Source: JACKFB01 sp041389525
GTDB lineage: Bacteria > Myxococcota_A > UBA9042 > PHBI01 > JACKFB01
NCBI GenBank assembly: GCA_041389525.1
Contig: JAWKRR010000010.1
Coordinates: 62,001 to 126,000, forward strand
Direction of reading: 5' to 3'
DNA: 64,000 nucleotides
Shown here in pieces: positions 1 through 19,584 of the stretch. The stretch's first letter is position 1; the number at the start of each line of letters is the position of its first letter. The notes under the pieces are model-generated. The model did no database searches. It saw only the letters and a list, made by a program, of their open reading frames with translations, and was not told the DNA's origin. A program made the translations under genes and the position numbers.

Positions 1-1
1 G

Positions 2-733
2 CGCACGCCGGACTCGGTGCGTTTCGTGGGAGCGACGGCCGATGTGGTGGGGCGACGATTTGTGGTCTGGCGGCGCCGGGGCAAGCTGCTGCAAGGGGAT
101 CTGGAGGGCGGGGCCACCTTTCAGAGCCACCTCGGGATGACCGGCCAGTGGCTCGCCGATCCCTCACCTGAGCGACGCGGCGTCCGGGTGCTGCTCGAAT
201 TCGCAGACGGTGACGGCCCGCGATACGTCGGCCTCGCCGATCCGCGACGCTTCGGCCAAACGACCATCTTCGCTCCGGGTGACCCCGCGGGGAGCGCGGC
301 CTTCGACCGATTGGGCCCGGACGCGCTGCTCTCGCCGATGTCGCCGCCGGCGCTCGCAGACGCGCTGGGCCGCCGCGCCACTCCGCTCAAGTCACGGTTG
401 TTGGACCAGGCCGTCATCGCGGGCCTCGGTAACATCGCGGTCATCGAGGTCGCCTACCGTGCGCGGCTGCATCCGCATCTGCCCGTAAGTTCGTTACGAG
501 CGGCAGATCTCGGGCGGCTCCTCGAGGCCATCGCGGCGCACATCGAGCATGTGCTCGACGTCGAGACCGGCGACGAGATCGCCTACCTGGGCAGCGCTGG
601 CGCGCACAACCCGTTCCTCTGTTACGGGCGCGAATCCGGCCCCTGCCCGCGCTGCGCCACGCCCTTCGTGCGCGGCGCCCTGGGCGGCAGGCCCAGCTTT
701 TGGTGCCCCAATTGCCAGCCCGCGCCCGGCTGA
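2..733 (+). CDS. mutM: Formamidopyrimidine-DNA glycosylase (Fpg/MutM), 5' end outside the window
   Basis: Bifunctional base-excision-repair glycosylase/AP lyase that removes oxidised purines such as 8-oxoguanine. The frame is open from base 2, and the N-terminal catalytic Pro-Glu segment lies off the window, so the GTG at 17 is not taken as the real start. Visible family marks are the helix-two-turn-helix stretch LDQAVIAGLGNIAVIEVAYR, with the Asn and Gly that contact DNA, then a YGRE segment and a C-terminal zinc finger with paired Cys (CPRC about 20 residues before CPNC). About 240 residues are present and the family is usually near 270, so only some 30-40 are missing. The 3' end faces the minus-strand gene ending at 767. 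Identification is secure; completeness cannot be judged. Confidence 0.93.
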   Translation, partial: RTPDSVRFVGATADVVGRRFVVWRRRGKLLQGDLEGGATFQSHLGMTGQWLADPSPERRGVRVLLEFADGDGPRYVGLADPRRFGQTTIFAPGDPAGSAAFDRLGPDALLSPMSPPALADALGRRATPLKSRLLDQAVIAGLGNIAVIEVAYRARLHPHLPVSSLRAADLGRLLEAIAAHIEHVLDVETGDEIAYLGSAGAHNPFLCYGRESGPCPRCATPFVRGALGGRPSFWCPNCQPAPG

Positions 734-766
734 TCCGGACCGCCGATCGCGGGCAGCGCCCGACCG

Positions 767-1942
767 CTACCCGGAGCTGAGCTTGCCCTGAACGCCCGCC
801 AGGGTCTCGGGTGGTGCCAGCTCCCAGCGTCCGTGACTCACTTTGCGCTCAAGCTCGCCGTCCTTCAGGCGCAAGCTGGTCACCAGCCGACCGTCCCGAG
901 CGTAAATATGCGCGCGTCCTTGAGGGCCCAGCACCGCCACGGTGTCGCGGCGGGTGTCGAGGTAGCATTGGCTAGGCGTCGCCTGGGCCAGATCTTCCCG
1001 AGCACGGTCTGTGGGGCGGTCGCCCTCGAGGTGGCGCGTCTGAGCGTGTCGCGTCCGTTTGAGGCCGGCGCGAAAGACCCGCTCCAGATCGCTGCGAAGC
1101 TGTGTGAGCAGCGCCAGCGCCAGCGCGCCTTCGTCGAGGTCTTCGTCGGTCTTCGCCGCCCGCCACAACCGCAGGCCGAGGGTGTCGATGCGCGCGCGAG
1201 CCTCGCCGAGCGTGCGGCGAAACGCTTCGGCTTGGCCCCGCTCGTCGTCCGCGGCGGCGGCCTCGGCGATCGCCTCCGGCGAGAGGCCGAGCACGTTGAG
1301 TCGCAGCCGCCGTTTCCCGTCTCGGGCGCCCGTCTCCACGAGCTGCAGCGTCAGCGCCACCCGCTCCGACCGGGTGCCTCGGCCGGCCAGCGCCCGCGGT
1401 AGCAGCCCGATCGCGACCTGGCCCAGCAGCCGCCACGCGTCCTGCCCATGTCCAAACCCGGGCAGCAGCTCCGAGGCCAGCTCCGACGGCCCCTGGACGA
1501 TCCCGATCACCTCCGGCGGCTCGGCGTAGAGGCGGTCCACCCGCTCGTCGCCACGCGCCAGGCAGAGGTTGGCGAAGCTCACCCACTCGGGCCGCCCGTT
1601 CGCCGCGTAGCCCGCGAAGACCGAGATGGTGTCAGGGGTATCCGCGTGCTCGCAGCGGCTGGATTGGCACAGGAAACAGTAGACGCGGCCTTGCTCGAAC
1701 GCCCCCGCGGCCCGCAGCACCTCCGCCAAACGCGCGTCGATCCCCTGGGCCAGTACGCTCGCCGCGGCGTCCAACTGCACGCCGCTCGCGCGGTCCATCG
1801 GGATGCGCACCGTGACGTCGAACCCGTCCACAGCCAGCGGCTCCCGCTCGCTGAACCCTCGCTCCTCAGCCAGGGCTCGCCCAAGCGCGCGCAGCGCCGC
1901 GATGACCTGCCTCGCCCGCCCATGGACCGTATTCCCGCTCAT
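767..1942 (-). CDS. Hypothetical protein with a Cys/His cluster
   Basis: A 391-residue soluble protein that I do not recognise. Near residues 88-96 it has a C-x2-C-x4-C-x-H cluster (CFLCQSSRCEH) followed about 35 residues later by another Cys, a spacing suited to a zinc or other metal site. The second half is rich in Ala, Arg and Glu and is probably helical, and the C-terminal ~60 residues look like a beta-rich domain. No signal peptide or membrane segment is visible. The ATG at 1942 is used; a GGAG lies 12 bases upstream, rather far for a ribosome binding site, so a start a few codons inside is possible. It follows the symporter gene on the same strand after a 46-base gap and could be cotranscribed with it. 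Confidence 0.6.
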   Translation of the reverse strand: MSGNTVHGRARQVIAALRALGRALAEERGFSEREPLAVDGFDVTVRIPMDRASGVQLDAAASVLAQGIDARLAEVLRAAGAFEQGRVYCFLCQSSRCEHADTPDTISVFAGYAANGRPEWVSFANLCLARGDERVDRLYAEPPEVIGIVQGPSELASELLPGFGHGQDAWRLLGQVAIGLLPRALAGRGTRSERVALTLQLVETGARDGKRRLRLNVLGLSPEAIAEAAAADDERGQAEAFRRTLGEARARIDTLGLRLWRAAKTDEDLDEGALALALLTQLRSDLERVFRAGLKRTRHAQTRHLEGDRPTDRAREDLAQATPSQCYLDTRRDTVAVLGPQGRAHIYARDGRLVTSLRLKDGELERKVSHGRWELAPPETLAGVQGKLSSG

Positions 1943-1988
1943 GATCTGCGTGATCTCCAGACGTGACGGCCTGGGGTGCGCGTCCCCA

Positions 1989-4100
1989 TCAGTACAGTCG
2001 CCGCACGCGAAGTTGGGCGTCGCTGCGGTGTGGCGCGATCACAGCCTCCCAGGCGTCAGGCGCCAGTTCCAGGGTGTGACCCGAAAGATCCGCGCTGACC
2101 TCGTCGATCATCAGGTGAGTCGAGCGGAGTCCGCCCAGCCAAGCGCGGCGATCCGTCACATAGAGCAGATCGCCGGGTCCAACCCCGCCCAATGTCGCCG
2201 CCAGCGCCGATGAGACCCGCGTCGGCAACACCTCGGCGGCGCCGCGTCGCGCGCGCGCGGTGCCGCGGGTCGGGGTGGCGTCGACCCAGGGGCCCGCGCC
2301 TTCTTTGCCCGCGCCGCCCTTATAGAGCGCGATCGCGTCATTCACCGTCCCCCACACCAGCCCGCGCTGATCGCGCCCGGCCGACGGACGGGACAGCAGC
2401 GTCGCGGCGACCGCGATCACGGAACAGACCACGATGCCGTAGAAGGCGCGCGTGAACGTGTAGACCTTGGCGCCAGCCAATAGGCCTTCGCCAAGCGGTT
2501 CAGCGGGCACGCCGAGGGAGAAGGGCGACACGAGAGACGGCCAGATGATCGAGGCGAGCATGGCGGCGCCGCCCCCTGCCAAGGTCCAGATCACGGCGGT
2601 GTTCGTGTAACGGCGCCAGAAGACGCCAAGGAGCAGCGCGACGACCAGCGGCGGTGTGACCGCGGCGGTGAACGCGCCGTGCGCTTGGTAGATGGACCCA
2701 AACACCATGAAGGCTGGGACCAGCGCGACGCCGAGCAGCGTGACCCCAACGGAAGACCAGCGCGCTGCGCTCAGCAGCTCGCGGTCGGAGGCCGTCGGGC
2801 GACGCGGGCGGTAGATGTCGTTCACGACGATCGCGGCGATGGCGGTGATGAGGGTGTCGACGGTGGACATGAGGGCGGCGGTTAGCGAAGCCATGACGAG
2901 GCCGAAGACGCCGGGCTGGGCCAGCAGCTCCGAGGTGACGAAGAAGATCCGCTCGCTCGGGATCCCCTCGGGCAGCACGCCCGCGTGTACCAGCGCTTTG
3001 CCGACCCAGCCTCCCGACGCGACGACGATCGCCGCCAGCGGCATCAGCACCAGCATCACCGCGACGGTCGCCCGGCGGGCGTCATCGACCGAGCGGGCGG
3101 CCATGAAGCGCATGGCGAAGCCCTGGTTTAGAAAGAAGAACATCGCGGTGTTGGCGACGCCGTCTTGCCAGAAGATCCCGCCGCTATTGTAGGCCGGGTC
3201 GGAGTTGAAGTTCGCAAACGCCGTGCGGTGGCCGCGCGGCAGATGCTCCCAGAGCGCGTTGAGCCCGCCCAGCTGCTCGGCGCCGAGGAAGAGGATGACC
3301 AACCCCGTCGCGATAAGCATGATGCCCTGGAAAAGATCCGTCATGATCACGCTGGTTTGGCCGCCGGAGGTCACATAGACCGCCGAGATCGCCGCGACCA
3401 ACGTGGCTGACAGCCGAATGTCCCAGCCGAGCAGGGCGTGGAGCGCCTTTCCCATCGTGAACAGGTTCACGCCCACGTAGCCGACCAAGTAGACCAGCAG
3501 CAGGCCCGTCACGAGGTTGCGAGCGCGGGACCCGAAGCGTCGCTCGAAGTACTCGGGGATCGAGGTGACGCGCGAGAAGTAGAGGATCGGCAGCCAGCCG
3601 AACGCGAAGAGTGGCAACCAGAACCAGTCATTGAAGTAGGTCTGGCTGCTGGCGACGCCATAGGTGTAGGCGATGCTGCTGTACTTCACGAAACTGTAGG
3701 AGCCGATCGTCGTCGCCATCAGGCTGAACGTGATGAGCCACCACGAGAAGCGCTGCCCGCCGAAGAAGAAGTCCTTCGTCGTCTGCTGCTTACGGCCGTA
3801 GAGCGTTCCGATGAGCAGGATCACGACGAAGTAGCCGATCATGATGCCGTAATCGAGCGGCGTGCCGATCCGACGAGACTCGGTGAACTCACCGTGAAAC
3901 GGGACGGCGGCGGCCTCCCCCATGGGCGCGAACTGCAGATAGGCCTGCAGTGCAGCGAAGGCGAAGAGTCCGCCCACGCAGATCAGCAGATTCCGGAGGC
4001 CTCGGCCGCCGAGCCCGACGTACCCCTGCCGCCACGCGTACACCATCCCGACCACGAAGATCAGGCCACCCAGGATATACTGGAACGCATACGATTCCAC
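1989..4100 (-). CDS. Sodium:solute symporter family (SSS) permease with C-terminal soluble extension
   Basis: Inner-membrane Na+-coupled transporter of the SSS family; the substrate cannot be told from sequence. About 13 hydrophobic segments span residues 5-580. Family marks include the KDFFFGGQRFSWW loop, the TSIPEYFERRFGSRARN motif after TM4, and MASLTAALMSTVDTLITA near the Na+ site. Roughly the last 130 residues form a charged non-membrane domain not needed for transport in typical members. The start is a GTG at 4100 because GGGGAG sits six bases upstream; the longer frame to 4157 would add an unlikely Arg/Ser-rich head. It is divergent from the repeat-protein gene across 349 bases holding two inverted repeats. 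Confidence 0.88.
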   Translation of the reverse strand: MESYAFQYILGGLIFVVGMVYAWRQGYVGLGGRGLRNLLICVGGLFAFAALQAYLQFAPMGEAAAVPFHGEFTESRRIGTPLDYGIMIGYFVVILLIGTLYGRKQQTTKDFFFGGQRFSWWLITFSLMATTIGSYSFVKYSSIAYTYGVASSQTYFNDWFWLPLFAFGWLPILYFSRVTSIPEYFERRFGSRARNLVTGLLLVYLVGYVGVNLFTMGKALHALLGWDIRLSATLVAAISAVYVTSGGQTSVIMTDLFQGIMLIATGLVILFLGAEQLGGLNALWEHLPRGHRTAFANFNSDPAYNSGGIFWQDGVANTAMFFFLNQGFAMRFMAARSVDDARRATVAVMLVLMPLAAIVVASGGWVGKALVHAGVLPEGIPSERIFFVTSELLAQPGVFGLVMASLTAALMSTVDTLITAIAAIVVNDIYRPRRPTASDRELLSAARWSSVGVTLLGVALVPAFMVFGSIYQAHGAFTAAVTPPLVVALLLGVFWRRYTNTAVIWTLAGGGAAMLASIIWPSLVSPFSLGVPAEPLGEGLLAGAKVYTFTRAFYGIVVCSVIAVAATLLSRPSAGRDQRGLVWGTVNDAIALYKGGAGKEGAGPWVDATPTRGTARARRGAAEVLPTRVSSALAATLGGVGPGDLLYVTDRRAWLGGLRSTHLMIDEVSADLSGHTLELAPDAWEAVIAPHRSDAQLRVRRLY

Positions 4101-4170
4101 GCGCTTCTCCCCGCTAGAGCCCGAGCGGAGCGCACGGTCCCGGCGGGAGGATGCCACGGGGTCGGCAGGT

Positions 4171-4199
4171 CTGCGATGCCCAACCTCCGCGCATCGCAG
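4171..4199. promoter_or_regulatory. Perfect 9-bp inverted repeat, 11-base loop
   Basis: CTGCGATGC at 4171-4179 is perfectly complementary to GCATCGCAG at 4191-4199 with 11 bases between. It lies about 70-100 bases upstream of the symporter start and 250 bases before the repeat-protein start. It could be an operator for a dimeric regulator or a hairpin in the symporter leader. The repeat is directly visible; the function is inference. Confidence 0.4.
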
Positions 4200-4254
4200 C
4201 CGCCGTACGCGCCCGCGCCGCGCAGAGCCGAGAGTCGAAAAATCCAGTATTTGG

Positions 4255-4268
4255 CGTCGAAATCGACG
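4255..4268. promoter_or_regulatory. 14-bp palindrome CGTCGA-AA-TCGACG
   Basis: Two perfect 6-base arms around AA, in the middle of the divergent region and in one of its few A/T-containing stretches. It resembles a small operator half-site pair. No known consensus is matched, so this is only a candidate. Confidence 0.3.
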
Positions 4269-4449
4269 TGGCGCCTCCGTCCTGCGCCGGCCGCAGCGAG
4301 GCCCCCAAGAGACTTGCCCCTTGCTGATGCGAGGCGAAATGATCCATCATCCTGCCGTCGCTGCGGGTCGAGCCGCTCTCAAGACGTGCATCGTTCTTCG
4401 AAGCCGTAATCGAGAGGGCATCGTCTTCAAGTTGGGGGGGGGAGTTCTA

Positions 4450-11294
<6,845 letters not shown>

Positions 11295-11298
<4 letters not shown>

Positions 11299-12116
11299 TC
11301 GGCGACAGCTGCACCGCGGGCACTCCGAACGGCCGCGACAGCCAGTGCGACGGCAAGGACAACGACTGCGATGGGGCGACCGATGAGGCGTTCGTTGACC
11401 AGCCGACGACTTGCGGAGTCGGGGCCTGCGCCGGTTCGGGTCTGAAGACCTGTGAGAACGGTGTGGTGCTGGACTCCTGCGTGCCCGGTCAGCCCGGCAC
11501 GGTGGATGTGTGCGACGGCAACGACAACGACTGCGACGGGACGACGGACGAGGATTTCGTGCCCGAGGTCACCTCGTGCGGCACGGCCGTGTGTGCGGCG
11601 ATGGGCGCCACCACCTGCGTCAACGGAATCGTGGGTGACTCCTGCGTTCCCGGGACCCCGGGGCTGGGCGACCCCTTCTGTGACGGCGTCGACGAGGACT
11701 GTGACGGCCAGACCGACGAGGACTTCGGCGGGCTCGGGATCGGGACTACCTGCGAGTCGGCGTCTGCGCGTCTGAGGATCATCTCCTGCGTCAATGGCCA
11801 GGTTATCGACACCTGCACGCCGGGACCGGTGAGCGGCGACGACTCGATTGCGATCTGGTCGACAACGACTGCGATTCGGCGACGGACGAGTCGTTCGTCA
11901 ATCAGCCGACGACCTGCGGGGTCGGAGCGTGCGCGGGCAGCGGCGCCACGAGCTGCAACAACGGAGTCGTGTCGGACAGCTGCACGCCCGGTGGGCCCAC
12001 AGGGGACGACGCCGACTGCAATGGCGTGGACGACGACTGCGATGGCGCGACGGATGAGTCCTTTGTCGGTGTGCCGACCTCCTGCGGCGTGGGCGTCTGC
12101 GCCTCGACGGGGATGA
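11295..12116 (+). pseudogene. Out-of-frame continuation of the repeat protein (piece 2)
   Basis: Same 56-residue units as the neighbours, readable only in a shifted frame after the +2 event near 11091. The GTG at 11295 is an internal Val codon, not a real start. About seven residues near 11755-11776 are out of frame between the -1 and -2 changes. Reading again leaves the native frame near 11848, so residues after the GPVSGDD step are not native. It has no ribosome binding site and should not be read as a separate gene. Confidence 0.7.
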
Positions 12117-12740
12117 CGACCTGCACGGCTGGCGTGGTCGGCGACACGTGCACGGCGGGCGCTCCGACGGGCAACGACGCGGACTGCGACTCGACGGACA
12201 ACGACTGCGACGGCTCGACCGACGAGTCCTTTGTCAGTGACCCGACGTCTTGCGGCGTGGGCGTGTGTGCCTCGACCGGCATGACGACCTGCTCGGCTGG
12301 CGTCATCGGCGACACCTGCTTGGCTGGCTCCCCGACGGGCGGCGACGCGGACTGCGACGGGACCGACAACGACTGCGACGGTTCGACCGACGAGTCCTTC
12401 GTGAGCGGGCCTACCTCCTGCGGCGTGGGCGTCTGCGCCTCGACGGGGATGACGACCTGCACGGCTGGCGTGGTCGGCGACACTTGCACGGCGGGCGCTC
12501 CGACGGGCGACGACGCGGACTGCGACTCGACGGACAACGACTGCGACGGCTCGACCGACGAGTCCTTTGTCAGTGACCCGACGTCTTGCGGCGTGGGCGT
12601 GTGTGCCTCGACCGGCATGACGACCTGCTCGGCTGGCGTCATCGGCGACACCTGCTTGGCTGGCTCCCCGAACGCCTGGCGCGGCCGATACGTGCGACGG
12701 CGCGGACAACGACTGCGACGGCGCTACGGACGAGGACTTC

Positions 12741-16544
<3,804 letters not shown>

Positions 16545-16624
16545 TCTGAGCCCTTGTGTGTGGCCGGGCCGCCGCTGGCGGTCCCGGTCGCACGCAAGTT
16601 CCTCAAGGGAAGTGGCGGGACAGC

Positions 16625-16657
16625 GGGCGGCGAGGACCATGGCTCCTCGTCCTGCCC
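16625..16657. terminator. Hairpin between convergent genes
   Basis: CGAGGA (16631-16636) pairs with TCCTCG (16644-16649) around a 7-base loop, and GGGC/GCCC at 16625-16628 and 16654-16657 can extend the stem with bulges. There is no T run. Its place between the ends of the repeat-protein gene (16544) and the minus-strand aminotransferase gene (16664) suits a bidirectional terminator. Confidence 0.4.
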
Positions 16658-16663
16658 GGTCGG

Positions 16664-17878
16664 TCAGACCGTGAGCGCCTCAGCGAGGCGTTCGACGTCG
16701 GCGAGCGTGGAGTAGGGCGCCGCCGAGACGCGAAGAAGCCTGAGCTCTGGACGGCTCGGGGCAGGTTGGACCGGTACTTCGATGCGGTGCTCCTGCCAGA
16801 GCCGGTCTTGCAGCGGGTCTATGCCGCGCGTGTGCTCATGCCCGCGCCCGCCAGGGATGTCGGCCGCGGCGGGCAGGCTGACCGCGGCCATCGAACCCAG
16901 CATGGACGCCGGGCAGATGGGCGGCGTACCCACCGCCAGCAGCAAGCGCTCGCGCGCCGAGACGGCTAGCTCGTGATTCCGGCGGAGCAGCGCAGGCCAG
17001 CCGCCCGGCACCAGGCCGCCCAGGAAGTCGATCGCCGCAGGCACCGACAACCACGCCGACGGGTCGTCGGTCCCCGTCCAGTCGTGCTCCAGCTGAAAGC
17101 GAGTGCGGCCTGGCGTGGTTGCGGTCGCCCCGTGGCTGATCGCGAGCGGGCGAATCTTCGACTGCCGATCGGGGCGCACGTGAAGGAACGCGGCGCCCTT
17201 TGGCGCGCACAGCCACTTGTGGCAGTTCCCGGTCGTGTAGGCCGCGCCCGTGGCATCGAGCGCCAGCGGCACCATGCCCGGCGCGTGGGCGGCGTCCACC
17301 AGGGTATCGACGCCGCGGTCGGCCAGCGCGCGGACGATGGCGTCGACCGGCAGGACCAGGGCGCTGGGGCTGGTGATCTGGTCGATGAGGGCCAGCCGAG
17401 TGCGCTCGGTCACCGAGTCGAGGATGGCCTGCAGCGCGGCATCCGGGGAGTCGACGGGGAAGGGCAGGCGGGCCACTTTCACGGTGGCCCCAGCGCGTTC
17501 GGCCACGAACTCAAGCGCATTTCGGCAGGCGCCGTATGCGTGATCGGTGGTCAGCAGCTCATCGCCCGCTCGCCACGGCAGCGAGCGCAAGACCGTGTTC
17601 ACGCCGGCGGTGGCGTTGGAGACGAAGGCCAGGTCAGCCGACGAGGCGCCGACAAAGCTCGCGAGGGCCTGCTTCGCGTGCTCAAGGGCGTCCTCGTACT
17701 CGCGCATGAAGAAGCGGACCGGCTCGGCCTCCATCCGCTCGCGCCAGCGGGCCTGTTCGGCGAGGACGGGGATGGGGCAGGCGCCGAATGAACCGTGGTT
17801 CAAAAAGACCACGTCCTCGTCGAGGCGCCAGTGGTGTCGGATGGCCAGGCCGGTGGTTCGCTCGTCGTGGATTGTCAC
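16664..17878 (-). CDS. Class V aminotransferase, isopenicillin-N-epimerase-like
   Basis: PLP-dependent fold-type I enzyme of about 404 residues. Near the N-terminus is FLNHGSFGACP, typical of the isopenicillin N epimerase / cysteine-desulfurase-like branch. TLVDAAHAPGM supplies the Asp that contacts the PLP pyridine nitrogen, and TGNCHKWLCAPKG supplies the Schiff-base Lys. The fold is clear, but the substrate is not; in this branch 'epimerase' names often rest on similarity only. Start GTG 17878 is preferred because GGAG lies seven bases upstream. The longer frame to 17962 would overlap the first codon of the divergent mutH gene. The 82-base gap between the two starts should carry both promoters. 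Confidence 0.8.
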   Translation of the reverse strand: MTIHDERTTGLAIRHHWRLDEDVVFLNHGSFGACPIPVLAEQARWRERMEAEPVRFFMREYEDALEHAKQALASFVGASSADLAFVSNATAGVNTVLRSLPWRAGDELLTTDHAYGACRNALEFVAERAGATVKVARLPFPVDSPDAALQAILDSVTERTRLALIDQITSPSALVLPVDAIVRALADRGVDTLVDAAHAPGMVPLALDATGAAYTTGNCHKWLCAPKGAAFLHVRPDRQSKIRPLAISHGATATTPGRTRFQLEHDWTGTDDPSAWLSVPAAIDFLGGLVPGGWPALLRRNHELAVSARERLLLAVGTPPICPASMLGSMAAVSLPAAADIPGGRGHEHTRGIDPLQDRLWQEHRIEVPVQPAPSRPELRLLRVSAAPYSTLADVERLAEALTV

Positions 17879-17960
17879 GGGATCACTCCGTGCCGGCGTG
17901 CGGGCGGCCCTTACGAGGTGCCCGAGACCGCGCCGGCGTCCGAGAGCTATACTTCGCGGC

Positions 17961-18638
17961 ATGTTGCCGACGACGCCACCCCACGCCGAGGAGGTCCTGC
18001 TAGCGCGGGCGCAGCGAATCGCAGGCCGGAGCGTCCGCTGGCTGCGCGACGCGTGTCAAGGCAGCGACGGCCAGCTGCGGACGCGGCACAAGGGCATGGT
18101 GGGCCAGCTTGTCGAGGCGTGGACCTGCGCCTCGGGGCAGGGGCACGGCGTGCCCGACTTCCCCGCGCTGGGCATCGAGCTGAAGACCCTGCCGGTCAAC
18201 CCCAACGGGCGACCGCGCGAGTCGACCTGGGTCACGGCCGCCCCCACGGGAGCCGAGGTGCCGGCGACGTGGGAGGCCTCGCCGGTGTGCCGCAAGCTCA
18301 CGCGGGTGCTGTGGGTGCCCGTGCGGGTCGAGCCCGGCGCGGCCGCTGGCGAACGGGTCTTCGGGATGCCATTTCTATGGAGCCCCGACGCGGCGCAGGA
18401 GGCGACGCTGCGCGAGGACTGGGATGAGCTTGGCGAGCTGCTGCGGCTCGGCAGCGACGAGGTCTTCGACGCGCGCCGCGGCAAGGCGCTGCAGCTGCGG
18501 CCCAAGGCGCGGGACAGCCGCGTGTCGCGGTGGCGGCTTGACGAGCGCGGCGACTGGGTGCTGTCGAATCCACGCGGGTTCTACCTGCGGGCGTCATTCA
18601 CCCGCGCGATCCTGCAGGCCAAGTTCGCCATGCCCTGA
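17961..18638 (+). CDS. mutH: DNA mismatch repair endonuclease MutH
   Basis: A 225-residue protein that aligns by eye with Escherichia coli MutH (229 residues) over its whole length. The catalytic D-x6-E-x-K motif is intact in DFPALGIELKT. Other shared blocks are KLTRVLWVPV, LWSPDAAQEATLREDWDEL, LQLRPKA and PRGFYLRASFT. In enterics MutH nicks the unmethylated strand at hemimethylated GATC after activation by MutL, and MutH is mainly known from gammaproteobacteria with Dam. Here it sits in a genome with myxobacterial features, next to an aminotransferase and an enoyl-CoA hydratase, with no mutS, mutL or dam in the window. Start ATG 17961 matches family length. Type II restriction enzymes of the Sau3AI family share the fold, but length and collinear motifs favour MutH. 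Confidence 0.88.
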   Translation: MLPTTPPHAEEVLLARAQRIAGRSVRWLRDACQGSDGQLRTRHKGMVGQLVEAWTCASGQGHGVPDFPALGIELKTLPVNPNGRPRESTWVTAAPTGAEVPATWEASPVCRKLTRVLWVPVRVEPGAAAGERVFGMPFLWSPDAAQEATLREDWDELGELLRLGSDEVFDARRGKALQLRPKARDSRVSRWRLDERGDWVLSNPRGFYLRASFTRAILQAKFAMP

Positions 18639-18745
18639 CGGAGCCGGCCTCGCTTTCGTTTCGGGGGGCTGGGGCGGTCGACGGTGCTCAATGCGCCGCT
18701 CGCCGTGTAGTGTGTGCCGCGAGATTTCACCGAATGGAGCCCGAC

Positions 18746-19546
18746 ATGAGCCAGCCCGCCGTCCGCTACCACTCCGAGGGCCACATCGGCGTCATCACCC
18801 TCGACCGCCCCGACAACCGCAACAGCATGACCCCTGAGCTGCTGGAGGGGTTTGCGGCTGCGGCCGACCAGGCCATCGCGGACGGGTCCGCGCGGGTCGT
18901 CGTCATCACCGGGACAGGGCGCTGCTTTAGCGCGGGCGCTGACTTCCGCTCGCAGATTCAGGCCGACGGCGAGGCAGAGGGGCGCACGCCTCAGGCCCAC
19001 GAGCGCTCATATGCGATGTACCGCCCCTTCCTCCGCGTGCTGGACATCGAGGTGCCGGTCATCGGCGCCCTCAACGGTCACGCGATCGGTGGCGGGTTTG
19101 GGCTGTCGCTGGTCTGCGACCTTCGGATCGCCGAGGCGAAGTCGCTGTACGGCGCGAACTTCGCCAAGCTGGGGCTGCACCCTGGGATGGCGATCAGCTA
19201 TGTGCTGCCTCGCTTGATCGGGCCGGCCAAGGCGGCCGAGCTGCTCTTCACGGGCCGCCGGATCACCGGCGCGGAGGCCTTGGAGATCGGGCTGGTCAAT
19301 GATGTCGCGGCCGGTGGCGACGCGGTCCTGTCGGCGGCGATGGCCATGGCCGCCGACATCGCCGCCAGCGCGCCCATCGCGGTGCGAATGATGAAGCGGA
19401 CCTTCTACGCGGGCCTGGGTTGGGACGTGCGACGCGGGGCCATGGACGAGGCGTTTGCCCAGGCGGTCACCGTCGACACGGACGACGCGCGCGAGGGGAT
19501 GAAGGCCCTGCTCGACAAGCGTGTCCCGGAGTTTCGGGGGCGCTGA
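18746..19546 (+). CDS. Enoyl-CoA hydratase/isomerase (crotonase) family protein
   Basis: A 266-residue crotonase-fold enzyme that would act on a CoA thioester in fatty-acid or related acyl breakdown. Visible marks are the oxyanion-hole segments CFSAGADF and GHAIGGGFGLSL. FAKLGLHPGM aligns with the region carrying one catalytic Glu in hydratases, and the Glu is not at the usual place, so isomerase or another crotonase reaction is possible. The tail DAREGMKALLDKRVPEF is typical. Start ATG 18746 follows a GGAG about seven bases upstream. It lies 107 bases after mutH on the same strand and converges with the permease gene ending at 19585. Confidence 0.85.
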   Translation: MSQPAVRYHSEGHIGVITLDRPDNRNSMTPELLEGFAAAADQAIADGSARVVVITGTGRCFSAGADFRSQIQADGEAEGRTPQAHERSYAMYRPFLRVLDIEVPVIGALNGHAIGGGFGLSLVCDLRIAEAKSLYGANFAKLGLHPGMAISYVLPRLIGPAKAAELLFTGRRITGAEALEIGLVNDVAAGGDAVLSAAMAMAADIAASAPIAVRMMKRTFYAGLGWDVRRGAMDEAFAQAVTVDTDDAREGMKALLDKRVPEFRGR

Positions 19547-19584
19547 GCGCGGGCGCGTCGGGCGTTCCGGACGCGGCAGGGGCG

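Larger units (their letters stand above)
4101..4449. other. Divergent intergenic region, symporter / repeat-protein gene
   Basis: About 350 bases without a convincing gene. The plus-strand frame is open but starts only from weak codons and lacks a signal sequence until 4450. The region should hold promoters for both neighbours. I can point to two inverted repeats (4171-4199 and 4255-4268) and to a G-rich ribosome binding site just before 4450. No -10/-35 pair or sigma-54 site with correct GG/GC spacing could be defended. Confidence 0.6.

Noticed and set aside
4270..4300. Sigma-54-like TGGC...TGC pair before the repeat-protein gene
   Set aside because: Spacing between GG and GC is 12 bases rather than the required 10.
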